Shown: positions 25,990-34,661 of the stretch, piece by piece
Numbering within the stretch: position 1 is the first letter of the stretch
How the letters are laid out: every line of letters starts with the position of its first letter
Assembly (NCBI GenBank): GCA_023381535.1
Contig: JAMCSN010000011.1
Coordinates: forward strand, 1-53,418
Direction: 5' to 3'
Origin: Bacteroidota bacterium
GTDB taxonomy: Bacteria; Bacteroidota; Ignavibacteria; Ignavibacteriales; Melioribacteraceae
Length of the DNA: 53,418 nucleotides
Position numbers and translations under genes: made by a program
Notes under the pieces: model-generated
What the model saw: only the letters and a program-made list of their open reading frames with translations
Databases searched by the model: none
Told to the model about the DNA's origin: nothing

Positions 25990-26211
25990 TTTAAATCCTT
26001 TCTGATTTGGTTTGTGATTTTTTCTATGTTACACTTTTTTTTGTTCTTCAACTAACTCTCGCATATTGTTTGCCGAAATTCTTTCATACAAACAATCCAA
26101 CAAAAGCTTTTGAAATATTTTTCGTTTCCTCAATTACGATTCTGGAATCTCGTTACTGCGTTAATCATAAAAGTCGGAGCCACTCGCAACGACATTCACA
26201 CGTGCATACGA

Positions 26212-26403
26212 TTACCTCCCGATATGAATCGTTTGCATTCCGTCTATAATTCCGAAAGCGCTCAATATCCAGAGAATCACTACAATAACTACCACCACAT
26301 TCAAGATTTTCTTAATAGTGGCTTGCATTGGGATATAGCTGTTAATCAGCCAAAGAAGCACTCCAACGACAACAAGAACTAGCACTAATCCTAGTAATGA
26401 CAT
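26212..26403 (-). CDS. Thivi_2564-like small membrane protein
   Basis: A 63-aa protein with two helices (4-21 and 32-52). The sequence LVVVGVLLWLINSYIPMQATIKKILNVVVVIVVILWILSAFGI follows the small Thivi_2564-family pattern (LxxxGxxxWLIN-x-IPM-x-x-x-IKKxLN). These proteins occur with stress genes; function unknown. AGGAG upstream of the ATG supports the start. It is one of five or more tiny membrane proteins in this block. Confidence 0.75.
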   Translation of the reverse strand: MSLLGLVLVLVVVGVLLWLINSYIPMQATIKKILNVVVVIVVILWILSAFGIIDGMQTIHIGR

Positions 26404-26455
26404 GGTCTTTCTCCTTTTTTAATATGTTTGTTCGCCGGCTCAAGTTTCTATTGTT

Positions 26456-27574
26456 TTACCGACTTATTTCTTCAGGTACCTTGATATTTTCATTATGATT
26501 AGGATAATCCGTATAACCTTTTTCACCAGGAGAATAAAATGTGTTTGTATCCAAATCTTTGGATAACGGCCAGCCGTTAGCAAATCGTTCAACGAGATCA
26601 GGGTTATTAATAAAAGGTTTACCAAATGCGATAAGGTTCGCAAGTCCGCTTTCTAATTCGTTTTCAGCGCGTTCCATCGTATATCCGCCGCTAAAAATAA
26701 GTGCGTGCTTAAATCTTTTGCGTATAGCTTTTTTAATTTCGAGAGGTACTTCCGGCGCACCCATAGCACTGTGATCTACTAAATGGATGTACAATATTCC
26801 CAAGTCATTCAACTTTTCTGCAAGATATTTATACGTGTCTATAATTTCGGGATAGTGAGGCATATCACTTGCAACACCATAAGGAGATAAGCGCAAACCA
26901 ACCTTGTCCTTTCCAATTACTTCTATGGCGTCTTCTACTATTTCCAAAAGAAAACGGCAACGGTTCTCAATGCTGCCGCCATAGTTATCTTTTCTAATAT
27001 TACTAACCGGTGATAAAAATTGTTCTAACAGGTAACCATTAGCGCCATGCAGTTCAATACCATCAAACCCGGCTTTTATAGCGTTAGCCGCAGCGGAAAT
27101 GTATTCTTGTTGGGTATGTTTTATTCCGTCAATAACCATTTCCGTTGGTATTGGATAATCCTGAAGTCCATTAGCATCAGTCCACATTTGTCCGGCCGGT
27201 TTAACGGCAGAGGGTGCAATAATTACAGCGTTTTCCGGCATGTTCGCATAATGACTTATACGTCCCGTATGCATAAGCTGAACAAATATCTTCCCGCCTT
27301 TGGAATGCACCGCATCAGTAATTTTTTTCCAACCTTCTACTTGTGCATCGTTATAAATTCCGGGGATTCGACTGTAACCGAGACCATTCGGCGAAGGAGA
27401 AGTTCCTTCTGTAATTATAAGTCCGGCACCTGAACGTTGTTCATAATATTCTGCCATTAATTGGTTTGGAATATTGCCAATTGCACGTGAACGCGTCATA
27501 GGAGCCATAACAATTCTATTCTTAAGTTCTATGCTTCCAAGTTTGTAGGGGCTCAATAGTTTAGCGTTTATCAC
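26456..27574 (-). CDS. Old yellow enzyme-family alkene reductase
   Basis: About 372 aa. The FMN barrel opens with LLSPYKLGSIELKNRIVMAPMTRSRAIGNIPNQLMAEYYEQRSGAGLIITEGTSPSPNG and contains FVQLMHTGRISH, FDGIELHGANGYLLEQFLSPVSNIR (His and Asn that hold the substrate's electron-withdrawing group), NRCRFLLEIVEDAI and FSGGYTMERAENEL...ANLIAFGKPFINNPDLVERF. It reduces activated C=C bonds with NAD(P)H and is common in electrophile and oxidative stress defence. I set the start at a GTG (27574) with AAGGAA 8 nt upstream; an in-frame ATG at 27616 lacks a site. Confidence 0.9.
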   Translation of the reverse strand: MINAKLLSPYKLGSIELKNRIVMAPMTRSRAIGNIPNQLMAEYYEQRSGAGLIITEGTSPSPNGLGYSRIPGIYNDAQVEGWKKITDAVHSKGGKIFVQLMHTGRISHYANMPENAVIIAPSAVKPAGQMWTDANGLQDYPIPTEMVIDGIKHTQQEYISAAANAIKAGFDGIELHGANGYLLEQFLSPVSNIRKDNYGGSIENRCRFLLEIVEDAIEVIGKDKVGLRLSPYGVASDMPHYPEIIDTYKYLAEKLNDLGILYIHLVDHSAMGAPEVPLEIKKAIRKRFKHALIFSGGYTMERAENELESGLANLIAFGKPFINNPDLVERFANGWPLSKDLDTNTFYSPGEKGYTDYPNHNENIKVPEEISR

Positions 27575-27689
27575 TTTGCATTTCCTTATATTTAAATAAT
27601 TTTGAAATTCGGACATACTCCATATCGAATCACCACTTCATGAAAATCACAAAAAATATTTTTTTACTTGGTTATCAGACAACAATGAA

Positions 27690-28169
27690 TCAGCTCGCCG
27701 AACCTTCAGTTTGATTGACCAGATAATTTTCCATTCCCATTTGATCAATCTGTGCACGTTGTATTTCTGCCCACTCGACGTGACCTTCTTCCATTTTTAA
27801 TATCTTTGTCAGCAGATCAACACTACCTTCGTCGGCAACTTCGTGTGCAAGTTTTATTGCCGAGTTGTAAGCAAGCAAACCAGTGATTTCTGCATCCTGA
27901 TCGTTGCTCACCATTTCTAGAACCGTCTTACCGATCTTTACAGAATTCAGCTTGGATACTGCAGGGGCGCCCTCCAGAAAAATAATCCGCTGAATAAGCC
28001 ATTCGGCGTGATGCATTTCATCTATCGCCTGCTTTTCTATCGCCTTGTGAAGCACTCTGTATCCCCAATTGTTGCACATTTCCGAATGTACCATGTACTG
28101 ATTAATCGCAGTAAGTTCATCGGCTAATCGCTGGTTAAGCACGGTGATTAATTTTTCATTGCCTTTCAT
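27690..28169 (-). CDS. bfr: Bacterioferritin
   Basis: A 159-aa ferritin-fold protein. Ferroxidase ligands are all visible: E18, E51 and H54, E94, E127 and H130. M52 in EMHHAEWLI is the axial heme ligand of true bacterioferritins. The 24-mer stores iron and removes Fe(II)/peroxide in the cytoplasm. A good ribosome site (GGAGAAC) precedes the ATG. It is a single gene between the old yellow enzyme and the PAP2 trio; no repeated promoter is present. Confidence 0.95.
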   Translation of the reverse strand: MKGNEKLITVLNQRLADELTAINQYMVHSEMCNNWGYRVLHKAIEKQAIDEMHHAEWLIQRIIFLEGAPAVSKLNSVKIGKTVLEMVSNDQDAEITGLLAYNSAIKLAHEVADEGSVDLLTKILKMEEGHVEWAEIQRAQIDQMGMENYLVNQTEGSAS

Positions 28170-28207
28170 GTTTGTTCTCCTATGTAATAATTGTATTACA
28201 AATAATT

Positions 28208-28990
28208 TTAATTCAGTGGAATCCTAATAAAAAGCGGATACACCGAAGAAACTTCTACTATAGATTTATTATTCTCATGTTGATCTACAACCCAAGTTGC
28301 AACAAAGTAACCGAGCGCAGCACCTGCGAAAGTATCTGATGCCCAGTGCTGATCTTGATAAACGCGGGAAACTAAAGTAAGCACCGCTGGTAAGTAAGCT
28401 AACACTTTGAAAACGGGCGACTTAACATTTCTTGAAAGAACTGTTGAAAGTATAAATGCAACTGTAGAATGCCCACTCGGTAATGATTTGTTATCCTGAT
28501 TTAAAATTGATGAAAAGGGACTGAAAGAATGGGTCCCTTCGTTTAAATACGGTCTCGACCTGCCAATTGCAAGTTTCAATAAAAAGGAAAGCGCTCCGGC
28601 ATATAGTGATGCTTGTCCAATTTCATAAGCAATTTTCCTTGTTCCAATGTCATCCGTCAGCAATGAGTATGCAGCAAATCCGCTAAACAATACTATTGGT
28701 GAATATATCTCTCCCCATATTCTGCCAAATTCAATTGGAAAACTCTTGTAATATCGTTGGTCTTTCAAAACTGCATCGCGTATGGGTTGATCATAATTCA
28801 TCATAATCTCGTAAGTTAAAAAGCTCATCACGCCTATTTTTACATAATCAATTCCATCCCATTTAGTCGGCTGCTTGACAAAGTCACCGGTCTCATTCCA
28901 GAACTGCGAAAAAGTATATTGTTGTTGCCCAACAAGAGAGGATCCGCCTATTATGATTAAGAGAAGTGATAAATATATTTTAAGTTTCAT
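28208..28990 (-). CDS. Exported PAP2-family phosphatase A
   Basis: A 260-aa protein: signal peptide (IIIGGSSLVGQQ), then a PAP2 domain with motif 1 (KLAIGRSRPY), motif 2 (PSGHSTVAF) and motif 3 (SRVYQDQHWASD), the complete vanadium-haloperoxidase/PAP2 active site. All three tandem paralogues share an N-terminal YxFSQF...PTKWDG block. It probably dephosphorylates lipid or sugar phosphates in the periplasm or outer membrane. It is the only one of the three with fully canonical motifs. Confidence 0.85.
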   Translation of the reverse strand: MKLKIYLSLLLIIIGGSSLVGQQQYTFSQFWNETGDFVKQPTKWDGIDYVKIGVMSFLTYEIMMNYDQPIRDAVLKDQRYYKSFPIEFGRIWGEIYSPIVLFSGFAAYSLLTDDIGTRKIAYEIGQASLYAGALSFLLKLAIGRSRPYLNEGTHSFSPFSSILNQDNKSLPSGHSTVAFILSTVLSRNVKSPVFKVLAYLPAVLTLVSRVYQDQHWASDTFAGAALGYFVATWVVDQHENNKSIVEVSSVYPLFIRIPLN

Positions 28991-29009
28991 TTCGCATACC
29001 TATTTTTAT

Positions 29010-29951
29010 TTATAAAGAAAGAATTAATGCGAGCCCGTATGAATCGTCAGATAGATACGGTTGAATGTTTACGCCACGTATCCCTACTTGAGCTTTTTCA
29101 CTACCGTTTTCAACCGGTTTCTCATGCTGATCAACTACCCAAGTTGCAATAAAGTAACCCACAGCGCCTCCAAAAAATACATCAGAGGTCCAGTGCTTAT
29201 CCAAATAGACACGGCCTGCTACACTTAGCGCCGCCGGCACGTATGCTAATATTTTCAACCACAGCGGTTTGGCATTTCTTGAAAGGACTGTCGTAAGAGC
29301 TAGTGTAATACCTGTATGCCCTCCAGGAAATGATTGATGGTCTGGGTTATCATATCGGGAGAAGGGACTGTACGTTTGGTTACCTTGTTCGAGATACGGC
29401 CTCGCTCTTCCAATTACATATTTCAGAGTGCCGTTAACTAAAAAAGTGTAGAATGTAGCTTGAGCAATTTCAAAAGCAATTTTGTGGGCTGTCTTATCAT
29501 TGGCATACAATGCATATAATGTAAAACCGCCAAACATCAATTCAGTAAAATATAATTCACCCCACATGTTCCCGAATTCCAAGGGGAAGCTCTTGGCATA
29601 TTTTGTATCTAAGTTGATAAATTTGCGAATCGGTTCATCAGTTTGCATAACTAAGAACGTTGTGGCACCTAACAAACCTATTTTAAGATAATCGCTACCA
29701 TCCCATTTAGTTGGTTGTATTAAGAAACGCAGTGTCTCTCTTCCGAACTGAGAGAAATTATATTTATGCGACTGTATGGAATCCGGTAAAGTGGAATTTT
29801 GCGCGAAGACAGAAGATCCACATAGGATTATCAGGATGAGTGATAACCGCCCGATCCAACCGAATACTTTTCGGGGAGTCTGGTGGAAAATAAACTTACG
29901 TCGCATAGAGTTCGCTAACAAAAAAACTAAGGACAAAGATTCTTTTTGCAT
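29010..29951 (-). CDS. Exported PAP2-family phosphatase B, altered motifs 2 and 3
   Basis: A 313-aa paralogue with a longer N-terminus before the signal (LSLILIILCGSSVFAQ). Motif 1 GRARPYLEQG is intact. Motif 2 reads PGGHTG instead of PSGH and motif 3 GRVYLDKHWTSD instead of SR; the catalytic His residues and terminal Asp remain. AGGAAC lies upstream of the ATG at 29951; an ATG at 29906 is another possible start. It starts 66 bp after the next copy's stop, so the three genes are likely one operon. Confidence 0.8.
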   Translation of the reverse strand: MQKESLSLVFLLANSMRRKFIFHQTPRKVFGWIGRLSLILIILCGSSVFAQNSTLPDSIQSHKYNFSQFGRETLRFLIQPTKWDGSDYLKIGLLGATTFLVMQTDEPIRKFINLDTKYAKSFPLEFGNMWGELYFTELMFGGFTLYALYANDKTAHKIAFEIAQATFYTFLVNGTLKYVIGRARPYLEQGNQTYSPFSRYDNPDHQSFPGGHTGITLALTTVLSRNAKPLWLKILAYVPAALSVAGRVYLDKHWTSDVFFGGAVGYFIATWVVDQHEKPVENGSEKAQVGIRGVNIQPYLSDDSYGLALILSL

Positions 29952-30017
29952 TGTGATTCAGTTCCTATATTTATGAATATGTACACAACTCATATTGATT
30001 CGATCCGCAGCGGCGGA

Positions 30018-30830
30018 TTAGTTAAGTGGAATCGTAATAGTCAGTGGAAAGCCCGAAGAAACTTCCACCAATAAATCTTTCTTATCATGCTGATCTACCA
30101 CCCAGGTTGCAACAAAATAACCGAGTGCAGCTCCTAAAAAATTATCCGATGTCCAGTGATGATCTTGATAAACTCGAGCAATAAAAGTGAGTGCAGCCGG
30201 AATGTAAGCTAATACTTTTAACCAACCGGGTTTAGCATTTCTTGAAAGTACAGTTGAAAGTGAAAATGCCCATGTGGTATGCCCAGCAGGCAGTGAGGTA
30301 AAATCCCAGCCAAGAAATGAAAACGGTTTTAAAGCAGTTGGACCTAATTCCTTATACGGTCTGGCTCTGCCAAAAGAATGTTTGATTATCTGTGTTAAAA
30401 TCTCGGTATAGAGTCCGGCTTGCACAATTTCAAAAGCAATTTTTTTCGAGGAAGAATTATTATCCAACCATCCATGTAACGCAAACGCACTCCCTATGAT
30501 CACCGTGGGATACCAATCTCCCCAAATATTACCAATTTTAATTGGAGCGCTGTTGAAGTATTGCTGGTTCCTTAGTGCTGCATCGCGGATAAGTTGATCG
30601 GCAGTTTCTATAATTAAAAAAGTTCCTGCGCTTACCAATCCAAGTTTGAGCCAATCACTTCCATTCCATTTAGTCGGTTGTTTGATGAAATCCCAAGTTT
30701 CATTTCCGAACTGAGAAAAATTATATCTATTCCGTTGCAGAGAATTCCCTAAAACTGGACTTTGTGCAAATAGAGAAGATCCGCAAATAATTATTAAGAG
30801 TAGAGTTATAAATAATTTTTTTATGGTCAT
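30018..30830 (-). CDS. Exported PAP2-family phosphatase C, altered motifs 2 and 3
   Basis: A 270-aa paralogue with signal peptide (ends SSLFAQ). Motif 1 HSFGRARPYKELG is present; motif 2 is PAGHTTWAF and motif 3 ARVYQDHHWTSD, so the Ser of PSGH and of SR are replaced while both His and the Asp are kept. It is first in the three-gene array and follows the DUF3943 gene by 34 bp. The series looks like tandem duplication with different fates of the active site. Confidence 0.8.
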   Translation of the reverse strand: MTIKKLFITLLLIIICGSSLFAQSPVLGNSLQRNRYNFSQFGNETWDFIKQPTKWNGSDWLKLGLVSAGTFLIIETADQLIRDAALRNQQYFNSAPIKIGNIWGDWYPTVIIGSAFALHGWLDNNSSSKKIAFEIVQAGLYTEILTQIIKHSFGRARPYKELGPTALKPFSFLGWDFTSLPAGHTTWAFSLSTVLSRNAKPGWLKVLAYIPAALTFIARVYQDHHWTSDNFLGAALGYFVATWVVDQHDKKDLLVEVSSGFPLTITIPLN

Positions 30831-30864
30831 GTCTCTTTCTTTATAAAAAATTAGAAATATCGTC

Positions 30865-32442
30865 TCACCTTTTAAACTCGAACTCTTCTATAAATACTTG
30901 AACGAATATCTTTTGCTCGGTTCTAACGGAATGAACACTTGAAAAATCGCGCGGGTATCTATCGCTGTAGTAAATCAAATGCTCAAATCCAAGGCTCACA
31001 TTGTTAAAAATTTTGAATATGATACTTGGCTTGATCAATAGTATGCTGCTATTTCCCGCAACTCCTACATAGGTATGGAACCACCAGTAGTAGCCTATGA
31101 ATGCAAGACTAACCCAACCGCCGATATTAAAATTACTTTCAATCTTTGCTTCAGCTCCGCCGGTATAGCTGTAATCTCTAACCTGTGCAGTATCGGTAAT
31201 TCCAAATCGGTTGCTAAGAGCGCCGAAAGGCACAAAACCAAGATGAAGATTAGTATATAAACTGGTACTTTTAATTATTGGCAGTTTAGAAATTACACTT
31301 GGCCCAAAAGCTATGGATCCTAATTCGAAAGTTTTATTATCAAAATAGTCGTAGTGTTGAAATAATCCGACTAACATTTCCAAATTACCGACTTGAACGT
31401 TACTGCCGAATAAAATTCCATGTCCTGTTGCAAGGTCAATAATTTTCCTTCCCACTCCAACATCCAAATCACCACGAATTCTGAAATAATCAAAAGGTTT
31501 TCGTGATCTTTTTTCAAATGGATTTCCGTAATCGACCGTAAGATTGAGATTAAAGCTGCTGGTGCCTTTGTTCTCGATTGCTGTTCCTGTATTTACCTTA
31601 TGATACCCGGCCTGGAATGTTAAATTAAACGGTTCTTTCTGATAAACTTCTTTCGACGTTAGCCTGGTAAGTTTTCCTTGTAAAAGTCTGCTAAAAAATC
31701 TTGTAGGTGTAATAATTCCAACGAACATTTCCCGGAAAAATCTTTCTGCTCCTGTTGATTGATCATCCAGAAAATTTGAGCCTATTCTGTAAAATATTTC
31801 TCCAAGAAAGGAACCGGTAATCGGAGTATTGATAAAATCATTATAAGAGGGTCGTGTATTTTCTCCAAAATACTCCCACTCTAAACTGCCCAAAAATGCA
31901 AATGGTACGGATTCGAAGAAAGAATAACCGTTGGCACGCGCTGCATTAAAATACATTCCGCCGGAAAAAGGATGGAAAAAATAATTCATACCAAATCTGT
32001 CAAGATCCCATTCCCAGCCCTTTTGCATGTTATACTTCCACGAATTAAATCCGACCCTTGAAAAATCATAGTTGAAGATATATCTGTCGATTAAAAATGT
32101 GGAAAGATTAGACAGCGTAACTCTGAGAGCAACCATCGCGATAGATGATTTCTTGTTGTACAACGGATCGTCATTCAACAAATCGCCATACATGTTGTAC
32201 TTCATGGTATCCGGAGTTGTGATTTTTGTTGTGTCGAGATTTGATATTCCATTCGGATTGGGAACTAAATCGGAATAACGGCTAATCTCACTCTTTGATA
32301 TCTGCCGGCCTGCCTGTCCGGCAGGCAGGTTCAACCATTTATTTTGATCTAAGAATATTTTTTTTTCAAAGGCAGGTTTAATCTGGGCTTGATGCAATGT
32401 TGAAAACAAAACAAATAAAACTAAAGTGTATAAAATTTTCAT
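30865..32442 (-). CDS. DUF3943 outer-membrane protein
   Basis: A 525-aa protein with a signal peptide (ends LHQAQ). The block SNLSTFLIDRYIFNYDFSRVGFNSWKYNMQKGWEWDLDRFGMNYFFHPFSGGMYFNAAR...GSFLGEIFYRIGS is the DUF3943 signature. The remainder is beta-rich, ending with an aromatic strand (FVQVFIEEFEFKR), as in outer-membrane barrels. A 21-bp palindrome adds an in-frame LPAGQAGRQ at about residues 40-48. It is upstream of, and probably co-transcribed with, the three PAP2 genes, as PAP2 and DUF3943 are often neighbours. Confidence 0.82.
   Translation of the reverse strand: MKILYTLVLFVLFSTLHQAQIKPAFEKKIFLDQNKWLNLPAGQAGRQISKSEISRYSDLVPNPNGISNLDTTKITTPDTMKYNMYGDLLNDDPLYNKKSSIAMVALRVTLSNLSTFLIDRYIFNYDFSRVGFNSWKYNMQKGWEWDLDRFGMNYFFHPFSGGMYFNAARANGYSFFESVPFAFLGSLEWEYFGENTRPSYNDFINTPITGSFLGEIFYRIGSNFLDDQSTGAERFFREMFVGIITPTRFFSRLLQGKLTRLTSKEVYQKEPFNLTFQAGYHKVNTGTAIENKGTSSFNLNLTVDYGNPFEKRSRKPFDYFRIRGDLDVGVGRKIIDLATGHGILFGSNVQVGNLEMLVGLFQHYDYFDNKTFELGSIAFGPSVISKLPIIKSTSLYTNLHLGFVPFGALSNRFGITDTAQVRDYSYTGGAEAKIESNFNIGGWVSLAFIGYYWWFHTYVGVAGNSSILLIKPSIIFKIFNNVSLGFEHLIYYSDRYPRDFSSVHSVRTEQKIFVQVFIEEFEFKR
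32309..32329. repeat. Palindromic mini-repeat inside the DUF3943 gene
   Basis: CCTGCCTG (32309-32316) and CAGGCAGG (32322-32329) flank TCCGG. The GC-rich insert is foreign to its AT-rich surroundings and encodes PAGQAG in frame. Equivalent PAGQAGRQ-type inserts are familiar in Bacteroidota-like genomes. Confidence 0.7.
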
Positions 32443-32480
32443 TTAATTTTTCCTTATAAATAAAAAACATCAGTAGCTGG

Positions 32481-32921
32481 TTAATCTTTTTTTGTGAATA
32501 TATCTTTGAGTGCTTTTCCAACAACATCCACATCATGATTAAACCCTAGTTTGAATTCTTCCCATTTATCTTTTCCTTCGTACTTATATTCACTTATCTT
32601 TTTCTTTAGCTCGATATTTTTTTGTTCTAACACCTCTACTTCTTTTTCATATTTAGCTCTAAATTTTCTGCTCGCTGTCTTCATCTCAAGTTTAAGTGTA
32701 TCAATACTTCTTTCGTTAGCACTGATTTTCAATTCAGCGTCGCTTTTGAATTGCTGCCAATCTTTTTCGTATTGAGCCTGTGCATCTTTCAAATCTTGAT
32801 TTGCCTCTTTAACGTTTTGTTTAGCGTCCTCTACTTTTTTCTCACGATCAACGTTGCAGCCGAGTAATACTGTCAATGCAATTGTCCCAACGGCTGCTAA
32901 GATGAATAATTTGTTTTTCAT
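32481..32921 (-). CDS. Coiled-coil lipoprotein
   Basis: A 146-aa protein with lipoprotein signal ending LLGC (C22). Residues 28-120 form a charged heptad-rich coiled coil (EKKVEDAKQNVKEANQDLKDAQAQYEKDWQQFKSDAEL, RKFRAKYEKEVEVLEQKNIELKKKISEY), then KDKWEEFKLGFNHDVDVVGKALKDIFTKKD. The plan resembles envelope stress lipoproteins. The AAGGAGAAT before the ATG supports the start. It lies 100 bp downstream of a CsbD-like gene whose promoter is element copy 5 and may share that transcript. Confidence 0.75.
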   Translation of the reverse strand: MKNKLFILAAVGTIALTVLLGCNVDREKKVEDAKQNVKEANQDLKDAQAQYEKDWQQFKSDAELKISANERSIDTLKLEMKTASRKFRAKYEKEVEVLEQKNIELKKKISEYKYEGKDKWEEFKLGFNHDVDVVGKALKDIFTKKD

Positions 32922-33020
32922 AATTCTCCTTGAAGGTTGTTTATAAATATTTATATACTACATTTTAATATGCCGGGGACTTACGTATTAGCATGTCTTA
33001 AATTTCGTGCAGACTAACCG

Positions 33021-33206
33021 TTATAATTTTGAAATTATATTGCGTAGTTCTTCCTTAGTCTTACCAAGTTTACTCTGCAATCTTCCCAATAATTCTTCTT
33101 CCTTGCCTTTTTTGAAAAGTAAATCATCATCAGTTAGGTTTGCAAATTGTTGTTTGAGTTTACCTGCTAGTTCATTCCAGTTTCCTTTCATTATCAGCGA
33201 ATTCAT
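33021..33206 (-). CDS. CsbD-like stress protein 2
   Basis: A 61-aa protein close to the CsbD consensus: MKGNWNELAGKLKQQFANLTDDDLLFKKGKEEELLGRLQSKLGKTKEELRNII. The start at 33206 has AAGGA about 8 nt upstream; an ATG five codons later is also possible. CsbD proteins are general-stress markers of unknown activity. Element copy 5 lies about 65-135 bp upstream, as copy 4 does for the other CsbD-like gene. Confidence 0.88.
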   Translation of the reverse strand: MNSLIMKGNWNELAGKLKQQFANLTDDDLLFKKGKEEELLGRLQSKLGKTKEELRNIISKL

Positions 33207-33269
33207 TTGATAGTTCCTTTTTGAATAATTAATAAATATTTCATGTTTTAGTTCCTTGATTACGATAAT

Positions 33270-33340
33270 ATGATATGAAGGAATTCGTGATTGTTCAATC
33301 GGTCAAAGGGATGAAAAAGGAACTACTTCTTTTAGGTGAG
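33270..33340 (-). promoter_or_regulatory. Promoter element copy 5
   Basis: Proximal arm CAAAGGGATG (33304-33313), distal CTTCTTTTAGG, CGATTGAA box, and TATCAT (33275-33270) exactly 28 nt after TTTG. Predicted leader before CsbD-like protein 2 is about 57 nt. Confidence 0.85.
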
Positions 33341-33417
33341 TTGGTTTGACACTGATTCTAATGAAGAACTATTTGGTTATTATATTTCTATCGGTTGCTA
33401 CGGTTATAAAAATCTCA

Positions 33418-34629
33418 TTAAAGTACAAGACCTACCGTAGCCACAATTAAAAACCGTGCTCTCTTTTTTATAGGGAAGAACGGCGCAAATTCCAGCCCAG
33501 CCGTTATTTTCTTAATAAAGTCGATTCTAAGTAACCTTGTCATCTCAACTACATCAAGAAATAGCGACAAAGCAAATCCGCCGCGCCCAACATTAACATC
33601 AAGGGGAGAATTAACACCGAAGGTTCCAACCCCAAGATTAACCGGGAATCGATTTCCCGATACTTCGTTTACATAATAAAATCTTACCATTGCACTTGAG
33701 TTACCGTAGTTCAATGAATCTTTTGGTTGCGTATCGAATAATACTTTAGGGATACCAAGAGAAAAACCTATTTCAATTGTAGGACCTCTTACGCGGAAAT
33801 AGCGAGTGTATGAGTTGGTTCGATCGTAACCTCCGATTTTTATTGTGTAGTCAGGTTCTATATTAACCTTAATAATTGCCCAATCAGGTAAAGAGTCTAA
33901 ATGAATCAGCACTTGTGTAAATTCCTCAGGCCGAATTGCGGCATAAGCACCATAAGCGGCTCGGTATTGAATTAGCATTGCGCGGTCTCGGTTTGGATCT
34001 TTATTACTTCGGAATGTTAAGACACGCCGCTCAAAAGCTTGTCCGATTGTTCCGTCTCGCAGTTGCACCGTCGTTCTTATTGTAACAAATTGAGGTCCCA
34101 TTCCTTCACGAATGCTATCGCGCTGGAATGCCACTCTTAAGTTTCTTATCTGATTACGGTCGAGCGTTACAGCCGATTGTGGATTATCACCGCCTGCTTC
34201 TGGTTCAATGTGTACAAACTTGCTTACCCGCTCTATTACTTGGTTCTCTTCAACATCTACGTAGCAATCTGTTTCATAAACAAAACGCCGTCCTTGAGCG
34301 TCAAGCACTTTTAGACGAACTCGGTATAAACCCGGCGTGCAAGCTTGAGGAATGGTAGCGATGTATGTGTTGTGATCAGTCGCTTTTAACGTTGTCCCCT
34401 CAATGATTAAAACTGGAGATACAACTGCTGATGTGCTGTCATTACGAAGAACTGTTAACCTTACGGTATCACCGGGAAAATATACCGGCTTATCAACAGA
34501 GAGAATTATAATTTCATCTTCGAGAGATGATCGAATTAGTGTAGGATATTTTTGCTGAGCATGAGCGCTGCATGCAATCATAACGCAGAGAATTATAAGA
34601 CAATAGATTTTGAATTTGAGCGCGTTCAT
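33418..34629 (-). CDS. Secreted protein with macroglobulin-like N-terminal domain
   Basis: A 403-aa protein with a signal peptide (ends CSAHAQ). Residues 38-130 (VDKPVYFPGDTVRLTVLRND, ATIPQACTPGLYRVRLKVLDAQGRRFVYETDCYV) resemble the MG2-type beta-sandwich of alpha-2-macroglobulins. The C-terminal half alternates hydrophobic strands (PTIEIGFSLGIPKVLF, NLGVGTFGVNSPLDVNVGRGGFALSLFLDVVEM) and ends in a short hydrophobic stretch (FLIVATVGLVL), compatible with a small barrel. No thioester motif is present. Function unknown. It starts 33 bp before the next gene's stop region on the same strand and is likely co-transcribed with 34662. Confidence 0.6.
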   Translation of the reverse strand: MNALKFKIYCLIILCVMIACSAHAQQKYPTLIRSSLEDEIIILSVDKPVYFPGDTVRLTVLRNDSTSAVVSPVLIIEGTTLKATDHNTYIATIPQACTPGLYRVRLKVLDAQGRRFVYETDCYVDVEENQVIERVSKFVHIEPEAGGDNPQSAVTLDRNQIRNLRVAFQRDSIREGMGPQFVTIRTTVQLRDGTIGQAFERRVLTFRSNKDPNRDRAMLIQYRAAYGAYAAIRPEEFTQVLIHLDSLPDWAIIKVNIEPDYTIKIGGYDRTNSYTRYFRVRGPTIEIGFSLGIPKVLFDTQPKDSLNYGNSSAMVRFYYVNEVSGNRFPVNLGVGTFGVNSPLDVNVGRGGFALSLFLDVVEMTRLLRIDFIKKITAGLEFAPFFPIKKRARFLIVATVGLVL

Positions 34630-34661
34630 AATATGATTTTGTCACGGTGATAACTATTCTG

